A DNA stretch of 64,000 bases from Xanthobacteraceae bacterium 501b (GCA_000378025.1 KB899087.1:2356001-2420000), one strand, 5' to 3'; numbered from the stretch's first letter, positions 1 to 10,480 are shown. Notes: a model not told the origin generated them from the letters alone. Program-made: numbers and translations.

Positions 1-257
1 TAGCGGCCATTGCCCGGCGGGTGGGCGTGTCGACGCGGGGGCTGGAGACGCTGTTCGTTAAAACGGTGGATGTGTCGCCCGGCGCCTATTACGTCACGCT
101 GCGGCTGAAGGCGGCGCGGCGGCTGGTGCTCGACACCAATCTGCCGATCGCCGACATCGCCGAGCGCACCGGCTTTTCCGCCATCGCCTCGCTGTCGCGG
201 GCGTTCCGGCGGCAGTTCGGCGCGCCGCCCTCCGCGGCGCGCCGTCAGCGATTGTAA
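1..257 (+). CDS. AraC-family transcriptional regulator, C-terminal part
   Basis: Only the last 84 or so codons are in the window; the frame is open through the left edge, reading from base 3. The visible part is the AraC/XylS DNA-binding domain: the end of one helix-turn-helix (AIARRVGVSTRGLETLF) and the second (IADIAERTGFSAIASLSRAFRRQFG), followed by the usual short PPSAARR tail. The sequence style resembles GlxA/GbdR-type regulators. It converges on the choline-binding protein gene, with only five bases between the stop codons. Regulation of choline or betaine genes is suggested by this neighbour but is inference. Confidence 0.85.
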   Translation, partial: AAIARRVGVSTRGLETLFVKTVDVSPGAYYVTLRLKAARRLVLDTNLPIADIAERTGFSAIASLSRAFRRQFGAPPSAARRQRL

Positions 258-262
258 AAGGC

Positions 263-1207
263 TCAGAGGCCGAGGCCCGTCTTCACCGCCGCCGCGCCGG
301 GCTTGCCGTCGAGCGTCGTCACGCCGGCCAGCCATTTCTCGACCGCCGCCGGGTTCTGCTTCATCCACGCCTTCACCGCGGCATCGGGCTGCATCCCCTT
401 GTCGAGAATGTCGCTCATCAGGCGATCTTCCATCGCCACGTCGAAGACGAGGTTCTCCAGGAGCTTGCCGACATTCGGGCAGTCCTTGACGTAGCCCGGC
501 CGGGTCAGCGTCAGCACGCTGGCGCCGCCATCCTTGGGCCCGAACACGTCATTGCCATTGGTGAGGTATTCGATCGGCAGGTTGACGTTCATCGGGTGCG
601 GCCGCCAGCCGAAGAACACCACCGGCTCGCCCTGCTTGATGCGGTGGCCGACCTGGGTAAGCATCGCCTGCTCGCTGGATTCCACCAGATCGAAACCCTT
701 CAGCCCGAACGTGTCCTCGGTGATCATCTTGGAGATGGTGGCGTTGGCACCGCTACCGGCCTCGATGCCGTAGATCTTGCCCTGCAGCTTGTCCTTGAAT
801 TTGGCGATGTCGGCATAGGTCTTCAGCCCGGCATCATAGGCCGCCTTGGAGGTGGCGAAGCCGATGCGCGCGCCGTCGAGATTTGTGGCGACCACGTCGA
901 TCTTGCCGGCCTTCACAAGAGGAACCTGTGTCGGCTCCTGCAACGGCATCCAGTTGCCGAGGAAGATGTCACGGTCGCCATTCTCCAGCGCCTTGAAGGT
1001 GATGGCGACCGAGAGCACGGCGACGTCGGGCTTGTAGCCGAGATGGGTGAGCAGTTCGTCGGCCACCGCCGTGGTCGCGGTGATGTCGGTCCAGCCGACA
1101 TCGGAGAAGCGCGGCTTGGCGCAGGAAGCGGGGTCCACGGCAAAGGCGGAGGACGACATGAGCGTGGCGGACAAGGCGACGCACGTCACGAGCAGGCGTG
1201 AAATCAT
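263..1207 (-). CDS. choX: ChoX-like choline/betaine ABC transporter substrate-binding protein
   Basis: Periplasmic binding protein of 314 residues with a clear signal peptide (cleavage near SAFA, residue 23). It matches the OpuAC/ChoX family over its whole length. Three tryptophans expected in the aromatic ligand box are visible at 39 (DVGWTD), 86 (GNWMP) and 201 (FFGWRPHPMN). I could not find an obvious partner for the box tyrosine. GAGGGA lies six bases before the ATG. No permease or ATPase gene of a choline system is adjacent, so it is an orphan here or works with components outside the window. Quaternary-amine binding is well supported; choline versus betaine is not decided. Confidence 0.8.
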   Translation of the reverse strand: MISRLLVTCVALSATLMSSSAFAVDPASCAKPRFSDVGWTDITATTAVADELLTHLGYKPDVAVLSVAITFKALENGDRDIFLGNWMPLQEPTQVPLVKAGKIDVVATNLDGARIGFATSKAAYDAGLKTYADIAKFKDKLQGKIYGIEAGSGANATISKMITEDTFGLKGFDLVESSEQAMLTQVGHRIKQGEPVVFFGWRPHPMNVNLPIEYLTNGNDVFGPKDGGASVLTLTRPGYVKDCPNVGKLLENLVFDVAMEDRLMSDILDKGMQPDAAVKAWMKQNPAAVEKWLAGVTTLDGKPGAAAVKTGLGL

Positions 1208-1341
1208 GGCTGTTCCCTCGATTGGCGATCATGCCGCAGACCGGCATCGCAAGGGAAAGCCTATCGACAGGTGAGCCGGTTGATTGACCTTGTTCGAAGT
1301 AGAGATGACCGAATGCGCAGCCCCGCCATCCCCGCCCGCGC

Positions 1342-2142
1342 CTATTCGCGCCCGCTGAGCCGCAGCAGCGCGGCGTGGACGACGGCATTGCCGGCCCACA
1401 TGGCGCCGGGCCGGGTGAAATCGCCCTCGAAGCTCACCAGCCCGCCGGCCTCGCGCACCAGCACCATGCCGGCCCAGCAATCCCAGCAATGCAGCGTCGG
1501 GTCGTAATAGCCGGCGAGGCGGTTGGCGGCGACATAGGCCAGCATCAGCGCCCCCGAGCCGACGCGGAACAGCACGCCGCCCTCGCGATAGAGCCCTTCG
1601 ACAAAGGCACCGACTTCGGCGGGCGACGCCTTTTGCGTGGCGCCGAAACCGATGGTGGTGGAGGCGATGGTCCAGTCCGGGTTCATCGCCAGCGCCCGCC
1701 CGTTGAGCCGGGCGCCACCGCCCGCGACGGCGGAATAAAGCTCGCGCAGCATAGGAGCGTAGATCACGCCGGCGACCGGTTCCGTCCCCCGCGCGATGCC
1801 GATTGATACCGTCCAGTTCGGCTGGCCGACGAGAAACGGCATGGTGCCGTCGATTGGGTCGATCACCCAGACGAAGCCGGACGTGCCCTCCGTTGCCGCC
1901 TCTTCCTCGCCGACAATGCCGTCGCCCGGGAAATGCCGGCTGATCGTCCGGCGCAACCAGGCCTCGATGCTGCGGTCGGCCTCGCTGACGAGATCTTGCG
2001 AATCGGACTTCAGCTCCGGGTGCAGCGTGTCGCGCTGGAGAAAGAACTTGCGCGCCCGCGCCCCTGCCCCGCGTGCCAGCGTCTCGGCAACCGCCTGTCG
2101 GGCGCGGAGCGGTTCCATTCCGTCGTCATGCTCCGCTGCCAT
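1342..2142 (-). CDS. Inositol monophosphatase family protein
   Basis: A Mg-dependent phosphatase of the IMPase/FIG superfamily, 266 residues from the chosen ATG, which has GGAG nine bases upstream; a GTG at 2184 is the alternative. Metal-site motifs are present in order: GEE at 78-80, DPIDGT at 95-100 and WDCWAG at 220-225. The residues after DPIDGT read MPFLVGQPNW, not the usual xNFxxG, so inositol phosphate is not assured; a sugar phosphate or histidinol phosphate is possible. It is divergent from the pentitol operon starting at 2439, so a role in polyol phosphate metabolism is conceivable but unproven. Confidence 0.8.
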   Translation of the reverse strand: MAAEHDDGMEPLRARQAVAETLARGAGARARKFFLQRDTLHPELKSDSQDLVSEADRSIEAWLRRTISRHFPGDGIVGEEEAATEGTSGFVWVIDPIDGTMPFLVGQPNWTVSIGIARGTEPVAGVIYAPMLRELYSAVAGGGARLNGRALAMNPDWTIASTTIGFGATQKASPAEVGAFVEGLYREGGVLFRVGSGALMLAYVAANRLAGYYDPTLHCWDCWAGMVLVREAGGLVSFEGDFTRPGAMWAGNAVVHAALLRLSGRE

Positions 2143-2204
2143 CCTGCCTGTCTCCACGCTTGTTGACTGCCACGCTTCGGCCACCGCGTCGCCTGTGATG
2201 CTAT

Positions 2205-2238
2205 TGCATATTTCAGATTACAAATGTATCGGTTTCCC
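2205..2238. promoter_or_regulatory. Possible promoter/operator between phosphatase and pentitol operon
   Basis: This AT-rich patch in a GC-rich intergenic region of about 300 bases holds TTGCAT followed after 17 bases or so by TATCGG, and an imperfect inverted repeat CATATTT...ACAAATG. It is the only AT-rich stretch between the divergent genes. It would suit the promoter of the ABC operon and an operator for the SorC regulator at 7168. The assignment is weak and rests on composition and symmetry. Confidence 0.35.
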
Positions 2239-2438
2239 GTCGACGACAGTGCTGTTGTCGCGGCCGGGCTTCTCGAAAAGCGCCGGCGCGGGTTGAGGCC
2301 GGCACGTCCGGCGGAACTGCGGAAGGAAGCGGCGCCGGCGACGGCTCCACGCCTCCGCCAATGATGAGAGACGGTTTTCAACCGTCCGCATGTCGGCCTC
2401 GCCCGAACCGTGGCGCTGCGCCATTTCAGGAGGAAACC

Positions 2439-3788
2439 ATGAAGCGTGCATTGAAAATCTGCGCCAGCGTCGTCGCCCTCGCGGCGGCAACGGCGGCCAT
2501 GCCGGTGGCGGCGATGGCGGACTGGCTCGAAGAGGCGGCCAAGCCCCTCAAGGGCACTGAAGTCAACGGCATCTTCCTCGATCGTCCGGGCTACCGCGCC
2601 ATCATCAAGCTGCTGCCCGAATTCGAGAAGAAGACCGGCATCAAGGTCAATTACGAAATCGTTCCCTATGAGAACGCGCGCGAGAAGGAAGTGCTGAACT
2701 TCACCTCGCAGGGCGACCTTACCATGGCTCTCGTCGATCTCGTATGGATCGGCGAGTTCGCCGAGAATGGCTGGCTGGTGCCGGTGGACGATCTCGCCAA
2801 GGACAAGGCGATCACCGACCCCAACCTCAAGCTCGACGGCTTCTTCCCGCTGCTGCTGGAAGCGTTCGGCTCCTGGGGCGGCACGGTCTATGGCCTGCCC
2901 TTCGACAATTATTCCGGCCTGCTGTTCTATAATTCCTGCAAGCTCAAGGAAGCAGGCTTCGACAAGCCGCCGGCGACCTGGGAAGAGGTGATGACCGTCT
3001 ACGGTCCCAAGCTCACCGACAAGTCGAAGAACGAGTTCGCCTATGCGCTGCAGTCGCGCCGCGGCGAGACCCAGTCGGCCGACAGCTTCATGCGCTTCCT
3101 CTGGCCCTTCGGCGGCTCGCTGCTGAACAAGGAATTCAAGTCGAACCTGCTCAGCAAGGAGAGCCAGGCCGGCCTGCAGTTCCGCCAGGACCTGATGAAG
3201 TACCAGCCGCCCGGCGTCGTCTCCTTCGATCACGCGGAATCGGTGAACGCGCTGGCCCAGGGCCAGGTGGCGATGATCACCGAATGGTCGGCCTTCTATT
3301 CCACCCTCGCCGACCCCGCGACCTCCAAGCTCGGCGACTGCCTCGCCGTGGCGCCGGAGCCCGCCGGCCCGGCCGGCCGCCTGCCCGCGCTGGGCGGCTT
3401 CTCGCTCGCCGTCGCCGCGCAGGCGACTCCCGAGCAGCAGAAGGCCACCTGGCTGTTCATCCAGTGGGCGACCTCGGAAGACATCGCCAAGGCCTATGTC
3501 GAAGCCGGTGGCGTGTCGGGCCGCATGGCCGTCTACAACGACCCGGAAATCAAGGCGAAGTACAAGTTCGTCGAGCCGATGGTCGCCTCCTGGCAGGCCG
3601 GCGTTCCCGAATATCGCCCGCGCTTCCCGGCCTGGCCGGCGATCTCCGAGATCGTCGCCGAGTGGGGTTCCAAGATGATGCTGGGTGAAGTCACCGTCGA
3701 AGGCGGGTCCAAGGAGATCGGCACCCGCATGGAAGCCATCCTCGGCAAGGAAGGCTACTACGACGGCAAGAAGAAGCTCCTTCAGTGA
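2439..3788 (+). CDS. Sugar/polyol ABC transporter substrate-binding protein
   Basis: Family-1 extracellular solute-binding protein of 449 residues. The start is fixed by AGGAGG six bases before the ATG. The signal peptide covers about residues 1-27 ([13 protein letters not shown]... cut near AMA). The mature protein shows the usual pattern of polyol and sugar binders: [47 protein letters not shown]. It is the first gene of an operon with two permeases, a SorC regulator and an ATPase. With ribitol dehydrogenase and ribulokinase downstream, ribitol or a related pentitol is the likely ligand (inference). Confidence 0.88.
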   Translation: MKRALKICASVVALAAATAAMPVAAMADWLEEAAKPLKGTEVNGIFLDRPGYRAIIKLLPEFEKKTGIKVNYEIVPYENAREKEVLNFTSQGDLTMALVDLVWIGEFAENGWLVPVDDLAKDKAITDPNLKLDGFFPLLLEAFGSWGGTVYGLPFDNYSGLLFYNSCKLKEAGFDKPPATWEEVMTVYGPKLTDKSKNEFAYALQSRRGETQSADSFMRFLWPFGGSLLNKEFKSNLLSKESQAGLQFRQDLMKYQPPGVVSFDHAESVNALAQGQVAMITEWSAFYSTLADPATSKLGDCLAVAPEPAGPAGRLPALGGFSLAVAAQATPEQQKATWLFIQWATSEDIAKAYVEAGGVSGRMAVYNDPEIKAKYKFVEPMVASWQAGVPEYRPRFPAWPAISEIVAEWGSKMMLGEVTVEGGSKEIGTRMEAILGKEGYYDGKKKLLQ

Positions 3789-3794
3789 GTTGAA

Positions 3795-3828
3795 GCCGGC
3801 GGCGGGGCCTCTCTCCCGCGCCGCCGGC
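3795..3828 (+). terminator. GC-rich hairpin after the binding-protein gene
   Basis: A perfect 10-bp stem (GCCGGCGGCG and CGCCGCCGGC) with a 14-base loop starts six bases after the stop codon. No T-run follows, so it is more likely a 3'-end stabiliser or attenuator that keeps binding-protein mRNA in excess over permease mRNA. A similar hairpin follows the binding-protein gene of the mannitol operon (22090-22132). Confidence 0.55.
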
Positions 3829-3902
3829 CTCCGGGCGGATGCTGCAACCCGCGAAGCGGCATCCGCCCATTTTCATTGCGGACTGTTCCGGGACCCGATG
3901 AC

Positions 3903-4457
3903 ATGACCACTCTCCACGGCCGGGCGCTGGACGAGATCCGCGCCTGCCTCGACAAGGTGCGCGGCGACGAGCTGGACGGGGCCATCGCCGAACTGGCAGG
4001 CGCCGGACGCATCGCGCTGTATGGCGTTGGCCGCGAGGGCCTTCAGATCAAGGGCCTCGCCATGCGCCTCTATCATCTTGGCTGCAAGGCGGCCGTGGTG
4101 GGCGACATGACCGCGCCGCCGGTCGGACCGGGCGACCTGCTGGTCGTCTCCGCCGGGCCGGGCGACTTCTCGACCGTTTCCGCGCTGATGGGCGAAGCCC
4201 GCGCCGCCGGCGCCCGCACGCTTCTCGTCACCGCCGAGCCGAACGGCACTGCGGCCGCCCGTGCCGACCGCGTGCTCACCGTGCCGGCGCAGACCATGGC
4301 GAGCGACCAGGGCGCGGCCGCCACCTCCGTGCTGCCGATGGGCTCGCTCTATGAGGGCGCGCTCTATGTGCTGTTCGAGATCCTGATCCTCGGCCTGCGC
4401 GAGCGGCTGGGCGTGACGCCGGCGCAGATGCGCGCCAACCATACGAATCTGGAGTGA
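3903..4457 (+). CDS. SIS-domain protein, 6-phospho-3-hexuloisomerase (HxlB) family
   Basis: A 184-residue single SIS (sugar isomerase) domain. The N-terminal ALYGVGREGLQIKGLAMRLYHLG and C-terminal LPMGSLYE...ERLGVTPAQMRANHTNLE match the HxlB signature closely. HxlB converts 3-hexulose-6-phosphate to fructose-6-phosphate. Two points differ from typical HxlB: the GxGRSG serine is a glutamate (GVGREG) and the SGSG(E/Q)T loop reads SAGPGDF. No hexulose-phosphate synthase gene is near. It sits between binding protein and permease genes of a pentitol operon, so it probably acts on a phosphorylated ketose of that pathway. A TTG at 3876 is an alternative start. Confidence 0.75.
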   Translation: MTTLHGRALDEIRACLDKVRGDELDGAIAELAGAGRIALYGVGREGLQIKGLAMRLYHLGCKAAVVGDMTAPPVGPGDLLVVSAGPGDFSTVSALMGEARAAGARTLLVTAEPNGTAAARADRVLTVPAQTMASDQGAAATSVLPMGSLYEGALYVLFEILILGLRERLGVTPAQMRANHTNLE

Positions 4458-4510
4458 CCGGAGAGGTTTCTCCGCACACCGCCCCAGCAAGACGCGACAG
4501 GGAAAACGCC

Positions 4511-5428
4511 ATGAGCGAGGCCGCGACATCCGCCGCACGACGCAAGCCCAACCGGGGCTATGGCCGCTGGACGCCGCTGTGGTTTCTTGCCCCGGCCGTG
4601 CTGACGCTGCTGCTGATCGGCATCTACCCGACCATCTTCGCGCTGGTCACCTCGTTCCGCCGCTACAACATCACCCGCCCGCGCGAAGGCTTTCCGTTCG
4701 TCGGCTTCGAGAACTATGTGAACGTGCTGACCGACAGCACCTTCTGGTCCTCGCTGTTCCTCACCGCGAAGTTCTACGTCGCCGTGCTGCCGATCCAGGT
4801 GGTGCTCGGCCTCGCCATCGCGCTGCTGCTGCACAAGCCGGGCATGGGGCTGTTGAAGTCGCTCGCACGAGTCACACTGGTCGTCCCACTGGCCACCACC
4901 TACGCTGTGGTTGGCCTCGTCGGGCGCCTCATCTTCAACCGAGACTTTGGCGTGGCTAACCAGGCGCTGAGCATCTTCGGCTTTGGCCCGATCGACTGGC
5001 TCTCCACCCAGGACGGCGCCTTCGCTGCCATCGTCATCATGGATGTGTGGCAGTGGACGCCGTTCTGCGCCCTCATCTTTCTCGCGGGCCTGTCCATGGT
5101 GCCGGGCGAGATCGAGGAGGCGGCGCGGCTGGAAACCTCGTCCAAGCTCGCTTTGCTGCGGCATGTGCAGTTGCCCTATCTGCTGCCCGGCCTCACCGCG
5201 GTGATGATCCTGCGCTCGGCCGACGTCCTCAAGCTGTTCGACATGGTGTTCGTGATGACGCGCGGCGGCCCCGGCTCGGCCACCGACCTGATCTCGATCT
5301 ATATCCAGCGCGTGGGCTTCCGCATTTTCGATCTCGGCACGGCATCGGCGCAGGCGATCCTCTTGCTGATCCTCACCATCATCATCAGCCGGCTTTATAT
5401 CCGCCTGCTCTACCGCGAGGTTCACTGA
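4511..5428 (+). CDS. Polyol ABC transporter permease (MalF type)
   Basis: Inner-membrane permease of 305 residues with six predicted membrane segments. The EAA loop that contacts the ATPase is present (EIEEAARLETSSKLALLRHVQLPYLLPGL). AGGGA lies seven bases before the chosen ATG; a GTG at 4454 overlapping the previous stop is possible but adds an unlikely tail. Its stop codon overlaps the next permease start (TGATG). It pairs with the permease at 5428 and the ATPase at 8190. Confidence 0.88.
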   Translation: MSEAATSAARRKPNRGYGRWTPLWFLAPAVLTLLLIGIYPTIFALVTSFRRYNITRPREGFPFVGFENYVNVLTDSTFWSSLFLTAKFYVAVLPIQVVLGLAIALLLHKPGMGLLKSLARVTLVVPLATTYAVVGLVGRLIFNRDFGVANQALSIFGFGPIDWLSTQDGAFAAIVIMDVWQWTPFCALIFLAGLSMVPGEIEEAARLETSSKLALLRHVQLPYLLPGLTAVMILRSADVLKLFDMVFVMTRGGPGSATDLISIYIQRVGFRIFDLGTASAQAILLLILTIIISRLYIRLLYREVH

Positions 5429-6246
5429 TGCGTATCTCGTCCGGCAAGCTGCTTCACGCCCTCGGCCTGACCGCCGTCGTCATCTTCACGCTGTTTCCGT
5501 TCTTCTGGATGGTGTCAGCCAGCTTCAAGACCCAGGCCGACATCCTGTCCTCGCCGCCGGTGTGGTTCTTCACCCCGACGCTGCAGAACTATGCCGAGAT
5601 CTTCGCGGACACGAAGGTGAGCGGGGCGATCATCAACTCGCTGATCGTGGCCACCTGTTCGACCCTGCTCGCGGTGATCCTCGGTGCGCCCGCCGCCTTC
5701 GCGCTCGCCCGCTACGAGTTTCGCGGCAAGTCGGACCTGTGGTTCTGGTTCATCTCCAACCGCATGATCAGCCCGATCGTGCTGGCGCTGCCGGTCTATC
5801 TGCTGGCGATCCAGACCGGGCTGCTCGACACCCATCTGGTGCTGATCCTCATTTACCTCACCTTCCAGCTGCCGATCGTGGTGTGGATCGTCACCGACCA
5901 GTTCAAGTCGATCCCGGCCGATCTCGAACAGGCCGCGCGGCTCGATGGCGCCGACCAGTTCACCATCTTCCGCAAGATCTACCTGCCGCTTGGCGCGCCG
6001 GGCATCGCCGTGTCGGCGATCTTTTCCTTCATCTTCTCGTGGAACGAGCTGCTCTATGCGCTGGTGCTGACCCGCCGCGCCGTGCAGACCGCCCCGGTCG
6101 TCGCCACCAGCTTCATGTCCGGCTATGAGCTGCCCTGGGGCAAGATCATGGCCACGGGCACGGTGATCGTGCTGCCGGTGACGATCTTCGCCCTCATCGT
6201 CTCGCGCCACATGGTGCGCGGCCTGACAATGGGAGCGACCAAGTGA
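5428..6246 (+). CDS. Polyol ABC transporter permease (MalG type)
   Basis: Second permease, 272 residues, about six membrane segments, with the EAA motif DLEQAARLDGADQFTIFRKIYLPLGAPGI. The ATG shares one base with the stop codon of the preceding permease, so translation is coupled. The C-terminus SRHMVRGLTMGATK is typical of MalG-type polyol permeases. The gene ends inside a four-base GTGA overlap with the next gene. Confidence 0.88.
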   Translation: MRISSGKLLHALGLTAVVIFTLFPFFWMVSASFKTQADILSSPPVWFFTPTLQNYAEIFADTKVSGAIINSLIVATCSTLLAVILGAPAAFALARYEFRGKSDLWFWFISNRMISPIVLALPVYLLAIQTGLLDTHLVLILIYLTFQLPIVVWIVTDQFKSIPADLEQAARLDGADQFTIFRKIYLPLGAPGIAVSAIFSFIFSWNELLYALVLTRRAVQTAPVVATSFMSGYELPWGKIMATGTVIVLPVTIFALIVSRHMVRGLTMGATK

Positions 6247-7157
6247 CGGACTCCCCGGCGCCGATCCGCTTCGGCATCAATCTCGGCTTCTGCACCAAGC
6301 GCTGGGTGACGCCGGAGCTGTGGACGCGCATCGTGCGCGAGCGGCTCGGGCTCGACCTCGTGCAGTTCTCCTTCGACCTCGTCGACCCGATGTGGCCGGA
6401 CGCCATCGTCGACCGCCACGCCGCCGACATAAGGCGCGCGGCGGAAGCGGCGGGCGTCACCATCCACAGCGCCTTCATCGGCTTGGCCCATTACAGCTTC
6501 AACCAGCTGCTGCACCCCGATCCGGCGGTGCGCAACTACGCCGAATACTGGCTCGGGCGCGCCTATCGCTTCGCCGCGCTGGCCGGCATTCCCCGCGTCG
6601 GCGGCCCGCTCGGCGCCATCCCCGCCACACTCGACTGCAGCGAGGCGGACGCGCTTGATCCGGCCGACTACGCTGAACTGATCACCCGCCTGCACCGGCT
6701 CGGCGAGCGCGCCGCCGCAGAGGGCCTGAGCGAACTCTATGTCGAGCCGACGCCGCTGCGCCGGGAATGGCCGTGGACCATCGGACAGGCGCGGCAGATG
6801 ATGGACGATGTGGCGGACAGCGCGGTGCCGTGGCGGCTGTGCATCGATTGGGGCCACGCCACCTTTGCGCCGCTTTATGGCGACGTGACAGACGGCATGG
6901 AATCCTGGCTGCGGGAACTCGCCGACGTCACCACCGCCGTACACATCCAGCAGACCGATTTCGCGCTCGACCGCCATTGGGACTTCACCGTCCCCGGCAA
7001 GGTCGATCCACTGGAGGCTGCGGCGCTGCTTCGGCGCACCGGCACCGACACCTGCCCGGTTTTCCTCGAAGTGTTCTATCCCTTCGAGCAGGACAGCCGG
7101 TCGATCCTCGGCGCGCTGGAGACGACCTGCGCACGCCTCACGCAGACTTTGGCCTGA
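6243..7157 (+). CDS. Sugar phosphate isomerase/epimerase, TIM-barrel family
   Basis: A 304-residue member of the xylose-isomerase-like TIM-barrel (AP endonuclease 2) superfamily. Likely metal ligands lie in the usual positions: Glu in YVEPTP, Asp and His in CIDWGHATF, His in VHIQQTDF and Glu in FLEVFYPF. The GTG start overlaps the upstream stop (GTGA), so it is coupled to the permease. Relatives in rhizobial and mycobacterial polyol clusters isomerise tetrulose or pentulose phosphates. The exact substrate cannot be read here. It may work with the SIS protein on side products or on a second pentitol. Confidence 0.75.
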   Translation: MTDSPAPIRFGINLGFCTKRWVTPELWTRIVRERLGLDLVQFSFDLVDPMWPDAIVDRHAADIRRAAEAAGVTIHSAFIGLAHYSFNQLLHPDPAVRNYAEYWLGRAYRFAALAGIPRVGGPLGAIPATLDCSEADALDPADYAELITRLHRLGERAAAEGLSELYVEPTPLRREWPWTIGQARQMMDDVADSAVPWRLCIDWGHATFAPLYGDVTDGMESWLRELADVTTAVHIQQTDFALDRHWDFTVPGKVDPLEAAALLRRTGTDTCPVFLEVFYPFEQDSRSILGALETTCARLTQTLA

Positions 7158-7167
7158 GGGGGATGGG

Positions 7168-8142
7168 ATGAACGGTAGCGGGCGCGAGCGCGGCAAGCCA
7201 GTGGGCACGCAGGAGATGGAGGCGGCGCAAATCCGTGCGCGGGTCGCCTGGCTCTATTACATTGGCGGCCTGACCCAGCAGGAGATTGCCGACCAGCTCG
7301 GACTCACGCGCCTGCGCACCAACAAGATACTTGGCCAAGTGCGCTCCGACGGCTCGGTCTTCATCGACATCCGCCTGCCCATGGCCGACTGCATCGAGGC
7401 CGAGGAGCGGCTGAAGGCGAAGTTCGGGCTCGCCCATGTCAGCGTCGTCCCTTCCCTGCCTGATGAGACCGAGCAGCAGCGCGTGATCGGCGAGGCCGCC
7501 GGCGGGATGCTCGACGGTCTGCTGGAGAACGGCATGGGCCTGGGCGTCGGCTGGGGCAAGACGCTTGCCGCCGGGCTCAAGCGCGTTACCGCCCGCCCCA
7601 TGGCGGAGAGCTGGGTGACATCGGTCATGGGCGGGCTCACGCGCGGCTCGGGGTCGAGCACTTTCGAGGTCGCCACCGGCTTTGCCCGCGCGATCTCGGC
7701 CGAATGCTACTATCTCGCCGCGCCGCTCTATTTCCCCACCCCGGAGAGCCGCACCATGCTGCTCTCGCATCATGGGATCAGCGAAACCATGCGCCGCGCG
7801 CGCACCGTGGACGTGGCGCTGCTCTCCTGCGGCGACATGACGACCCGCTCCCTGCTGGTGCAGACCCAGACCGTTTCGGAAAACCTCGACAGCCTGCGGG
7901 CCGCCGGCGCGGTGGGCGACTTGTTGGGCATGTTCCTCGATGCCGATGGGCGCCCGGTGGACCACCCGCTGAACGAGCGCGTGCTCTCGCTGGCCCCGCA
8001 CGAGCTGAACCCGGTGCGCCATTCGATCCTCGCCTCGGGCGGCCTCTATAAGGTGCCGATCGTGCGGGCGATCCTGCGGGCGGGCTATGTGAACCGATTA
8101 GTAACGGACGAACGCTGCGCCGACGCGCTGCTCAAGAGCTGA
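7168..8142 (+). CDS. SorC/DeoR-family sugar-binding transcriptional regulator
   Basis: A 324-residue regulator. The N-terminal helix-turn-helix (about residues 25-60, [26 protein letters not shown]) is followed by the SorC sugar-binding domain with the hallmark [12 protein letters not shown] segment. SorC proteins bind phosphorylated sugars or polyols and control their own operons. It is encoded within the transporter operon, between the isomerase and ATPase genes, so it most likely controls the promoter before 2439. A second SorC regulator serves the mannitol cluster at 23799-24758. Confidence 0.88.
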   Translation: MNGSGRERGKPVGTQEMEAAQIRARVAWLYYIGGLTQQEIADQLGLTRLRTNKILGQVRSDGSVFIDIRLPMADCIEAEERLKAKFGLAHVSVVPSLPDETEQQRVIGEAAGGMLDGLLENGMGLGVGWGKTLAAGLKRVTARPMAESWVTSVMGGLTRGSGSSTFEVATGFARAISAECYYLAAPLYFPTPESRTMLLSHHGISETMRRARTVDVALLSCGDMTTRSLLVQTQTVSENLDSLRAAGAVGDLLGMFLDADGRPVDHPLNERVLSLAPHELNPVRHSILASGGLYKVPIVRAILRAGYVNRLVTDERCADALLKS

Positions 8143-8189
8143 TGGACGGCCACCGGACCTTCGCGGCCGGCCTATCTGGAGACTGCACG

Positions 8190-9268
<1,079 letters not shown>

Positions 9269-9272
<4 letters not shown>

Positions 9273-9322
9273 AGCATTTTCCGCGAAAGTTGACAGACTT
9301 TCGCGACCAGAAAATGCTCTAG
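9269..9322. repeat. Palindromic intergenic element with nested inverted repeats
   Basis: A perfect 12-bp outer inverted repeat (CTAGAGCATTTT at 9269-9280, AAAATGCTCTAG at 9311-9322) encloses an inner 9-bp repeat (CGCGAAAGT at 9282-9290, ACTTTCGCG at 9297-9305). The left arm overlaps the ATPase stop codon. AGAGCATTTT-type elements recur between genes in many Hyphomicrobiales genomes. It may act as a weak terminator or as mRNA stabiliser inside the operon. Confidence 0.75.
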
Positions 9323-9349
9323 CTTATTGATTACATGGCACTTTCTTAT

Positions 9350-9373
9350 CGATCAGGTGATTTCACCTGATCG
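9350..9373. repeat. Perfect 11-bp inverted repeat with 2-bp spacer
   Basis: CGATCAGGTGA and TCACCTGATCG are separated by TT. The repeat lies 28 bases after the AGAGCATTTT palindrome and 52 bases before the dehydrogenase start. The two are probably parts of one mobile intergenic element. Its symmetry would also suit a protein binding site. Confidence 0.65.
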
Positions 9374-9425
9374 GAAAGGGCCCTGAGCACTCCCGACGAC
9401 GGCACACTCCAGCAGGACACGCCCC

Positions 9426-10466
9426 ATGGTGCAGGCACTGGTTCTCGAAAAGAAGGGCGAGCTTTCCCTTCGCGACATCGACCTCCCGCTTGAGGTCGGC
9501 CCGGACGACGTCAAGATCGCCATCCACACGGTCGGCGTCTGCGGCAGCGACGTGCATTACTACACCCATGGCGCCATCGGCTCCTTCGTGGTGCGCGAGC
9601 CCATGGTGCTCGGCCATGAGGCGGCGGGCGTCGTCACGGCGGTCGGAGCCAACGTGAAGAACCTCAAGGTCGGCGACCGGGTCTGCATGGAGCCGGGCGT
9701 GCCGAACATGAATTCGCGCGCCACCAAGCTCGGCATCTACAATGTCGATCCGGATGTGCGCTTTTGGGCGACGCCGCCGATCCATGGCGTGCTGACCCCC
9801 GAGGTCGTCCACCCCGCCGCTTTCACCTACAAGCTGCCCGGCAACGTCTCCTTCGCGGAAGGCGCGATGGTGGAGCCCTTCGCGGTCGGCCTGCAGGCCG
9901 CCACCCGCGCCCGCATCACCCCCGGCGATGTCGGTGTGGTGATCGGCTGCGGCCCGATCGGCATCATGACGGCGCTGGCGGCGCTGGCGGGCGGCTGCTC
10001 GCGCGTCTACATCTCCGATCTCTCGGCGCCGAAGCTGGCGATTGCCGGCCAGTATCCGGGCGTCCACCCCGTCAACATCACCGAGCGGCCGCTCGCCGAG
10101 GTGGTCTCGGAGGAAACCGAGGGCTGGGGCGCGGATGTGGTGTTCGAGGCCAGCGGGTCGCCGCGCGCCTATGAGGGCATCTTCGATATCGTCCGCCCCG
10201 GCGGCACGCTGGTGCTGATCGGGATGCCGGTGGAGACGACGAAGTTCGACGTGGCGGCGGCGATCATCAAGGAAGCGCGGATCGAGACCGTGTTCCGCTA
10301 CGCCAATAATTTCGACCGCGCGGTCAACCTCATCGCCTCCGGCAAGGTCGATCTCAAGCCGCTGGTCTCCGAGACCTTCGACTTCGCCCGCAGCATCGAG
10401 GCGTTCGACCGCGCCGCCAAGGGCCTGCCGACCGACGTGAAGCTGCAGATCGTGATGCCGGGCTGA
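9426..10466 (+). CDS. Zinc-type polyol dehydrogenase, xylitol/D-xylulose reductase-like
   Basis: A 346-residue medium-chain dehydrogenase. Catalytic zinc ligands are visible as Cys39 ([10 protein letters not shown]), His64-Glu65 (GHEAAG) and Glu150 (MVEPFAVGL); the nucleotide motif GCGPIG is at 174-179. The cysteines of the structural zinc lobe are absent (the region reads [13 protein letters not shown]), as in some sorbitol/xylitol dehydrogenases. It would oxidise a pentitol to a ketopentose with NAD. Together with the ribitol dehydrogenase next door it suggests the cluster handles more than one pentitol (inference). Confidence 0.85.
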   Translation: MVQALVLEKKGELSLRDIDLPLEVGPDDVKIAIHTVGVCGSDVHYYTHGAIGSFVVREPMVLGHEAAGVVTAVGANVKNLKVGDRVCMEPGVPNMNSRATKLGIYNVDPDVRFWATPPIHGVLTPEVVHPAAFTYKLPGNVSFAEGAMVEPFAVGLQAATRARITPGDVGVVIGCGPIGIMTALAALAGGCSRVYISDLSAPKLAIAGQYPGVHPVNITERPLAEVVSEETEGWGADVVFEASGSPRAYEGIFDIVRPGGTLVLIGMPVETTKFDVAAAIIKEARIETVFRYANNFDRAVNLIASGKVDLKPLVSETFDFARSIEAFDRAAKGLPTDVKLQIVMPG

Positions 10467-10480
10467 GGCGGCGCCCTACC

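Noticed and set aside
2010-3233. Minus-strand frame of about 400 codons over the start of the pentitol binding-protein gene
   Set aside because: Antisense to a clear signal-peptide protein and fused across the divergent promoter region; no homology seen.
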